Source: Mucidula mucida (taxonomy: Eukaryota > Basidiomycota > Agaricomycetes > Agaricales > Physalacriaceae). From it: a stretch of DNA of 14,559 nt. Position numbers and translations under genes: made by a program. Where the stretch lies: contig JADNYV010000841.1 of NCBI GenBank assembly GCA_015501055.1, positions 1 through 14,559 of the forward strand. Direction: 5' to 3'. Each line of letters opens with the position of its first letter. The stretch's first letter is position 1. Shown piece by piece: positions 9,087 to 14,559 of this stretch. Below the pieces are notes generated by a model. That model did not search any database. It saw only the letters and a program-made list of their open reading frames with translations, and was not told the origin of the DNA.

Positions 9087-10588
9087 TCACGTTACGTTGG
9101 CTTTCCTGGTTCGATTTGATGATTGCCCACCTTGTTCGCAGACCGTTCAAGAGACCCGCCTTCGACCTGACCATAGTCTCTCTTCATCGTCGTCCATCCT
9201 CATACCCTTACTGGTAAGTCTTCTTGTTCTCGTGTCCTTTGTCATCGTCGTTGATTGAATCTACGCTTTGACGTTTCAGCTCTCTGTTCAAGGCATCCGA
9301 GGTATGCCATTCATGTTTGGCTTTTTTCTTGAGGTGGTCATTGCCTTTCAGTTCTCCGGCCTTCCCTTCTTAGCTTCGCCTTCTGGTAAGTCTCTTTGTT
9401 ATTGTGTCCATCGTCGTGATTGGCTAATCCTTTAACAGTTCACTTCTCTGTCCAAAGTGCCGACTACATTCGAGGTCTGTCATTCATGTTCGTCTCTATC
9501 CTTGTGGTACTCATCATTGCCTTCAATAGGTATATTCTCGCCGTCGCCATCACGAACATTGTCGACATCATCAAGATCTATCGCGGTCAATGGTACATTC
9601 TTTCTCGTCGCTCTCTTGAATCCTGTCCTCATCGTCTTTGTAGTCTTTACCATCTGACATCGTGTTCAAGATGTTGTCTTATTGTTGTCGCCGTGACCAT
9701 TTCCTCCAGAGTCGTTGCCTTGTTCATCATCGAACCTCTCGTTGTACCATCCGGTTAGTTGATCCTCTTCGCGGTCTTGAGCGTTGTACTCATTGACTGC
9801 ATAGCCTTGTCCTAGACCGACGCTTATCGTTCTCAATGTCGTCCCCTTTGGACATTGCTAGTATGTTTTCTTGTTCGCTGTCGTTGGAACCTCGACTCAC
9901 ATTCGAAACAGTTCTGTTGTCGGTCCACTCTCAACCCAGTGTATCGTCGCTGTTCAGCATCGTCCTTTGCCGCCGTCTATCTCTTGTCAACGCTAACATG
10001 GTAAGTTTACCTCTCTCCTCGTGTTCTGAACACTTACTTATCCACCTCGATAGTCTTCTCGCGCTTCCTTTCACGGCGACTGCACGCAACATTTCTGGGC
10101 TTCGCGTCGTCGTCGTCTTTAGATTCGCCGGCGCTGAGGTATGCTCTCTTTTTTACGGTGCTTTGTCTTTCTGACGTGCCACTTGAATTGTAGAGTGGTC
10201 GACCGCTTGATGTTCTGGAGGTAAGCTCTTTACTGCTTTGAATCTTTCCTTCTTCAGAGGCTCGTGTGTCTCGCTCTGCGCTGATATGGTACGCTTAGCC
10301 GATTGGGTGTGACAGTTGTGTGTCCCCGACCGCGAATAAGAATTTTCGGTATGTCTCTGACTTGATGCGGATATGACCTTTCACAGTTTATCTCGACAAT
10401 CTGAACAAGGCAGACTGGACCTTGCCGACTCGAAAGTAAGTCGATTACGGTCTCCCTGGTGACATGGACTGACAGAACGCGCACGGAAGGATGAGCAGCA
10501 CAGAATGGAAATAGCAAAATTTGTGTATTTTGACGGTATGTAGATTTGACTGTAGTACGGGGCACAAATACTAACAGATTGTGTATAG
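9087..10588 (+). other. Candidate intron-dense gene or transcript with very short exons
   Basis: A run of canonical GT...AG intervals: 9086-9141, 9214-9279, 9302-9351, 9386-9438, 9475-9529, about 9999-10051, 10139-10193, 10221-10257, 10349-10386, 10436-10475 and 10536-10577. Branch-like TACTAAC or CTGAC elements are visible in several (for example just before the acceptor of 10536-10577). Exons between them would be only about 22-60 nt in places. Joining across 9214-9529 leaves two frames open, so the frame is not decided. The last segment reads RKDEQHRMEIAKFVYFD to a TAG at 10586-10588, but the preceding exon (containing YLDNLNKADWTLPTRK) joins it one base out of frame. Either a real intron-rich gene I cannot place or a recently decayed one. 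Confidence 0.35.
9212..9490 (+). repeat. Degenerate direct repeat, about 172-bp period
   Basis: GGTAAGTCT-TTGTT-GTGTCC at 9213 recurs at 9385, and GAGGT-TG-CATTCATGTT at 9300 recurs at 9473, each preceded by a CTCTGT-CAA segment. The unit contains donor, intron, acceptor and a short exon, so it looks like duplication of an exon-intron block that has since diverged. Confidence 0.5.
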
Positions 10589-10696
10589 GATGTGTAGTGT
10601 AGTGTAGCGTAGAGCGAGTCCGAATGAATGTAGATCCAGTAGTACTTTGGGCGGGTAGAGTAAGGGCATGGCGGTGCGGCAGACTCGATGATTGGA

Positions 10697-11035
10697 TTAG
10701 TCGTCGTTGCTGGCGGCGACGATGTCCTTGGATGTTGGATGGAAGATGGTAGATGAGGCATCCGCGTTGCGATTGGGCGGGTCACCCCCGGGAAGGCGAA
10801 GACGTGTGGTGCGCGTCCACGGAGATGGTGTTGAGCTCGTCGCATGGATCCGAGCGAGAGATGGCCTAGGCCGGAGTGAGCGCCTGCGGTCGTCGACGTC
10901 GAGCTTGTCGATGTATCCAAGGCAAGAGATGGGCCAGGACGGATTGTCGTCGACGTTGAGCTCGTCGTGGGCGTAGATAGTCCATCGGAGACTGGATGGC
11001 TGGATCGTTGGGGACGTCGAGGGAGACGGCATCAC
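10697..11035 (-). CDS. Hypothetical ORF, 112 codons, divergent from ALG12
   Basis: Minus-strand frame from an ATG at 11035 (or 11032) to TAA at 10697-10699. It contains SSLRWTIYAHDELNVDDNPS and WPISCLGYIDKLDVDD before a Ser/Pro/Arg-rich tail. It begins about 150 bases from the ALG12 start on the opposite strand, which would fit a shared divergent promoter. Both neighbouring frames are also largely open because the DNA is rich in CGA/TCG, so coding status is doubtful. No family recognised. Confidence 0.22.
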   Translation of the reverse strand: MMPSPSTSPTIQPSSLRWTIYAHDELNVDDNPSWPISCLGYIDKLDVDDRRRSLRPRPSLARIHATSSTPSPWTRTTRLRLPGGDPPNRNADASSTIFHPTSKDIVAASNDD

Positions 11036-11186
11036 AGACTGCTCGGAGCACTCGTGTGAGAGGCAAGGCGTGCGTCAAAGAAGCTGGTCGGTGGTGGTCG
11101 AAAGGCAAGAGTAGGCCGTGATCCCGATCAGCACCACCGACCTGCATGCAACTCGTGTCGCCGCCCTCGTCGACGTTCCCGACGCC

Positions 11187-14100
11187 ATGAACGCCGTGCT
11201 CGACGCGCTCATGCTTGGCACGAGCTGGGCGCATGTCCTCCTCGCGCCGTACACAAAAGTTGAGGAAAGCTTCAACCTGCATGCGACGCATGACGTGCTC
11301 GTGTACGGGATCAAACCCGCCGCCCTAGCCAACGTGCGCTCTCGCTTTCATGCTGACGTCAACGCGACTACGATCACTTTATCTTCCCTGGTGCCGTTCC
11401 GCGGACATTTATTGGTAGTATCATCCTTGCATGGCTTTCAACGCCAGTTATTTGGCTGGCAAAGGCACAAGGACTGGCGAATTCAAAATATGAACTCCAG
11501 ATTATTGGTGAGGATTAGAGATGGACACGAGTCCATACTCGAGTATATTCGGACTCATCGTATGAGTAACTCTTACCTCAAACCCAATACTCAAGACTCG
11601 AGTCTTCACTCGAGACTCTACTCGAATATCTACTCTACTCGAGAGTACTTCATGAGTCTCGAGTATTCGAGTACTCGAGTACGATCCGAGTATACTCGAG
11701 TATACTCACGTATCAGCAAGCAAATTCAAACATAAAGACAGTGAAGATTAAAGTAAGTAGGTCGTAAGTGTATCAAGTTATATCCATATCAGTAGCATCC
11801 ATATCAGTAGTATCCTGAGGTGAAGAAGCAGGCTTGCGCCGTCGAACCAAAACTACCTGCTCAATCGTTTCATAGAGATCATCGTCATCATCGTCAATCT
11901 CAACATCACCATCATGACCCGTGTCAAACTCTGAGACAGGATCCATACCATCGCGGAAATCAGAAAAGTCCATCTCCTCCGACTGTGCAACAGCCTTGCC
12001 CTTCCCCTTCCTCTTGGTCCACAAGTTCTCCTCAACATCATCCCCATCCTCGTCAACCACCTCATCCTCGTCAACCACCTCGTCCTCCTCGACAACCTCA
12101 TCCTCCTCGACAACCTCCTCGACAACCTCCACCTCTGAATCGGAAACATCCATCGGTGCAGCATCCTCCGAGGAATCGTCACCTCCGTCTGCGTCTGCAT
12201 CCGAATCCGTCCAGTCGGTCGAGAGGTCCTCATTCAAATCCTTCTTCCGTAACTTCCGATTGTGCAAGAACTTCGCAATCTTCTGCTCGGGGACAAGATC
12301 CTCAATGGCAAGCCACTGTCCAAGTATCGTGGTCTCTCGAATTGAGTCCGCAGCGAGATTGTGTCGTCGTTTGGAGACGACAAGACCACTGTGCGAGAAG
12401 AGTCGTTCGACATCAGTACTAGTGGCGGGACAGCTCAAGAAGTCGAGAGCCATCCGGGCAAGGGCTTGTTGTGGGGTGATAAACTCCGCATTGTGCGGTG
12501 CGGACTTCGAAACCCAGTAATCGATTCCATCGTCATCCGTGGCGTCCGCTGAAATAAAAGCATCGAATGGATCTGTCTGAGACACGGCTGGGAAGGAATG
12601 AACTGCAGCATAGATATCGTAGGCGTCGTCGTCCGAATCAACCTCGGGCGGAGGTGGGACTGCCTTGATGAGTGGCTTGTAATCCTCTTGCCAGACTTTG
12701 CGAGCGGCGCTGACAGCGGTATCGATCCACGCCTGCTCCCACTTCTGATTCGTGAAGTAGTGCCCGCGATGCTTCGGGTGTAGCACTAAACCAAAAATTA
12801 ACAAGCGGTTGAACCAAAAGAGAGAAAACTCACGCATCGCAGTCTTCCACATCACGGAATCATCCGTTTTGGAGTAATACTTGTCCAGAACGATGAGGCC
12901 GCGCTGGACAGCCTTGCGGACCACGACGGGGATGTCCGTTCGAAGCAGCTGCTTCTCGAGACCCTTGGTGAGCAGGTCGAACACGGGAATGACTTCGTGC
13001 AGCGTGGAGTACTTGCTCGACGAGAGAAGCACTGTCGCACGTTGGAGACGCTGCAAATGTCATGAGACAATAAAAACCGAACACAATAAAGAACATACCT
13101 TGAAAGTGGGGAGCAACGACTCCAAAATGTGCCACTCCGACTCCACCAGGAAGAACCGCTTCATACGCAAAGTGGGGCGTCGAGAGTCGTTCCATTCTGG
13201 AGCAGAGCAGAGGGTGTTGAGTGGTTTCTTGAGGAGTATCGCACGATTGATGACGTTGTGCATGGTGTTCCAGCGGGTGGCCACACGCTTCACCATTTTG
13301 CGAGCGGTGAGTCCCCGTTTCTTGCAGAGGGCGCCGAGAGCCTTCTGCATCGGACTCTTGCGGGAACACCGATGGCCAATCTTGATAATCTAGGAATGGA
13401 TTAGACAAGATTCAAAAACAGAACGCAAGATGTCGCACCTTTTGCACCGCGGAACGACCAAGCTTGACTTCCTCGATAGTGGGTTCAACGACCGCAGCAC
13501 GCGAGGTCTGCGCCCAAAGAGCCTCGAGTTCGTCTTGCATTTTCTGATGAATATAAGAATACTCATGAGTATTCACGAATATTTATGAGTATGAGTCTAT
13601 CGAGTATTCGTGGCCCCAAACTGAAACTCTAGACTCACCATAGACTCTAGACTCTACTCTACTCACGTGCGAGTATACTCTTGGCTTGCATGATGAGTAT
13701 GAGTTTATTCGTGAGTACTTTTTTTATTCTATACTCGCGTCCGACTCTAGTGAGGATTCTCATCCTTTATCCTATATTGTGACTATAATTGGTTTATAGT
13801 ACGCCTAGTTCTCGCGACTGTCAACGCGCTCGGTCTATGCCTCATTCATCGAGCCGTATCTCGTCGCTTTGGACGGCTAGCGGCTCTATATTTCATCCTC
13901 TTCACGCTCAGCCAATTCCACCTCCCGTTCTGGATGGGCAGAACAATTCCCAACATGTTTGCATTATTTCCGGGTATGCTCTCTTACGTGCATGGTCTCA
14001 GCGCGTCGTTGATAAGAGTCCTAGCTAACGTGTCTACATACCTCATCCTTGACGGTAGCCCGGCCAGTCTTCGACCGTCAAAAAAGCGCGTGCAGATTGC

Positions 14101-14559
14101 CCTCTCCCTGCTCACTTTTGCCGCTGTTGTATTCAGAGCAGAGGTAGCTCTCTATTTGGGACCGCTCGCCCTACAAGCCTTGTTTCTGCGTTGGATCACC
14201 TTTATCGGCCTTCTCAAGGTTGGCCTCGTGTCGGGACTCTTGTCCGTCACGTTGACTGCGGCTGTCGATTCATACTTCTGGCATCAGCTTGTTTGGCCAG
14301 AGTTTTCGGGGATATACTTTAACGTCATTCTGGGCAAGAGCTCGGAATGGGGCGTAGACCCTCCATTCGTATATTTTACGCGTCATCTTCCAAGAATGGC
14401 GATGTCGTGTGCTGGCTTGCTTGTCGTCAGCCTTCGGGACTGGAGATTGCGCCGTCTTCTCCTCCCTCCGTTATGCTTTATGGGCATCATCAGTGCTCTG
14501 GGTCACAAGGAGTGGCGGTTTATTGTGTACGTGGTGCCGATGGTCAATGTCGCTGCTGC
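11187..14559 (+). CDS. ALG12: ALG12 alpha-1,6-mannosyltransferase, 5' part (exons 1-4), split by a hAT element
   Basis: Exons read: 11187-11333, 11369-11507, 13800-13973 and 14025-14559 (runs off the window). The start is placed at 11187 because it is the first in-frame ATG; the open frame extends upstream to 11118 only from a GTG. Hallmarks: LLAPYTKVEESFNLHATHD near the N terminus (the conserved luminal loop of the family), YDHFIFPGAVPRTF, SQFHLPFWMGRTIPNMF, then the exon-4 motifs shared with position 1 onward. Joined to 1-1129 the protein would be 497 aa, close to the usual ALG12 length. Intron 2 (11508-13799) holds a 2.2-kb hAT transposon in antisense orientation; without it the intron is 50 bp. 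Intron 1 (11334-11368) is only 35 nt and ends in AC rather than AG, so it may be mis-sequenced, non-canonical or a lesion. Intron 3 (13974-14024, 51 nt) is a multiple of three without a stop, so its splicing rests on alignment to the family. Confidence 0.9.
11508..11515. repeat. hAT target-site duplication, left
   Basis: GTGAGGAT, identical to 13750-13757. It is also the first 8 bases of ALG12 intron 2, so it supplies the 5' splice site directly after the exon ending ATTATTG. Confidence 0.93.
11517..11725. repeat. Subterminal repeats of hAT copy A, left end
   Basis: Dense, mixed-orientation copies of short motifs such as ACTCGAGTA, GAGTATACTCG and ACTCGAATA, many self-complementary. hAT transposases are known to bind clustered subterminal motifs, so these are probably binding sites. 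The part from 11597 inward is shared with copy B (2887-3015). Confidence 0.75.
11773..13540 (-). CDS. hAT transposase, N-terminally short (about 540 aa)
   Basis: Exons on the minus strand: 13540-13439, 13389-13099, 13050-12834 and 12785-11773, with introns of 49, 48 and 48 nt, all GT...AG; the joined frame is 1,623 nt. Features: a TRWN motif near residues 72-75; the LLSSSKYSTLHEVIPVF segment usual in fungal hAT proteins (around 140-155); and the C-terminal dimerisation domain (about 290-365) with LDFLSCPATSTDVERLFS and VVSKRRHNL. The Glu in VERLFS matches the catalytic Glu of the SERxFS motif in Hermes-type enzymes. The tail (about 390-540) is very acidic with a basic KRKGKGK patch. The BED zinc finger and the segment with the first two catalytic Asp residues, normally N-terminal to TRWN, are not encoded, and there is no room for them before the 13749 end. 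Likely inactive alone. Confidence 0.9.
12048..12130. repeat. 18-bp minisatellite within the transposase acidic tail
   Basis: About four and a half imperfect copies of a CCTC-TC-ACAACCTCAT-type unit, in frame. On the minus strand they encode repeating DEVVEE / DEVVDE hexapeptides. Copy-number change here would lengthen or shorten the tail without a frameshift. Confidence 0.85.
13549..13749. repeat. Subterminal repeats of hAT copy A, right end (shared with copy B)
   Basis: 201 bp carrying repeated GAGTAT, ATTCGTGAGTA and GACTCTA motifs; identical to the reverse complement of 1574-1774. This end lies upstream of the transposase start, so it may also hold its promoter. Confidence 0.85.
13750..13757. 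repeat. hAT target-site duplication, right
   Basis: Second GTGAGGAT. It starts the remaining original 50-bp intron, which runs to TTTATAG at 13799. Confidence 0.93.
14025..14559. repeat. Terminal direct repeat, right copy
   Basis: Same sequence and orientation as 1-535. It starts exactly at the acceptor side of ALG12 intron 3 (preceded by CCTAG) and stops at the window end inside exon 4. Confidence 0.97.

Larger units (their letters stand above)
11516..13749 (-). mobile_element. hAT superfamily DNA transposon, copy A (2,234 bp)
   Basis: Ends are imperfect terminal inverted repeats, TAGAGATGGACACGAGT at 11516 and TAGAGTCGGACGCGAGT (reverse complement) ending at 13749, matching at 14 of 17 bases. 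An 8-bp target duplication GTGAGGAT flanks it (11508-11515 and 13750-13757). The TAGAG terminus, the 8-bp duplication and the encoded transposase together identify hAT. It lies within ALG12 intron 2, antisense to the gene. The intact duplication and near-identity with copy B point to recent insertion. Confidence 0.95.

Noticed and set aside
4900..10600. Retrotransposon with reverse transcriptase or LTRs
   Set aside because: No RT, integrase or protease motif and no LTR pair found in any frame by eye.
11820..12520. Two 200-codon plus-strand ORFs rich in His/Pro or Ser
   Set aside because: They are antisense to the acidic minisatellite of the hAT transposase; low-complexity shadows.
12860..13408. 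182-codon minus-strand ORF as a separate gene
   Set aside because: Frame-shifted shadow of transposase exons 2 and 3 and the introns around them.

Overview
This looks like nuclear DNA of a filamentous fungus, most likely a mushroom-forming basidiomycete. The genes have short canonical introns of about 44-55 bases, the one complete housekeeping gene is eukaryotic (ALG12), and the rest is a nest of eukaryotic DNA transposons. No bacterial-style gene organisation is seen. The species cannot be named from the sequence.

Layout. Positions 1-1129 hold the 3' half of ALG12, the ER mannosyltransferase of N-glycan assembly. Positions 11187-14559 hold its 5' half, so the gene runs off the right edge and re-enters at the left edge. 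The first 535 bases are repeated exactly as the last 535 bases (offset 14,024). If the ends are joined, the exons sum to 1,494 nt (498 codons including the stop) with matching phases at every junction. The window is therefore either a circular or circularly permuted 14,024-bp molecule, one unit of a tandem array, or a contig with an assembly-generated end overlap.

Transposons. A hAT element of 2,234 bp (11516-13749, copy A) sits inside ALG12 intron 2. Its 8-bp target duplication is the first 8 bases of that intron, so both splice sites survive. It carries a three-intron, N-terminally short transposase on the minus strand. A second copy (copy B, 1574-3015) lies in opposite orientation. It shares 201 bp at one end and 412 bp at the other with copy A, without indels and with no mismatch seen in the parts compared, but its middle is replaced by 829 bp of foreign DNA. 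That DNA includes a tRNA-derived SINE-like piece and an open fragment of an apparent host gene. Copy B is itself inserted in a short element with 47-bp terminal inverted repeats and TA flanks (1469-3284).

Other content. Positions 3505-3900 hold a broken, 5'-truncated copy of a pyridoxal-phosphate homeostasis protein (PLPBP/YggS family). From about 4.1 to 11.1 kb no protein family is recognised. This stretch contains a 53-nt hairpin, repeated splice-signal-bearing units at 4.9-6.4 kb, and a chain of canonical short introns at 9.1-10.6 kb that suggests an intron-dense or decaying plus-strand gene. Only ALG12 and the hAT transposase are confident protein-coding genes.
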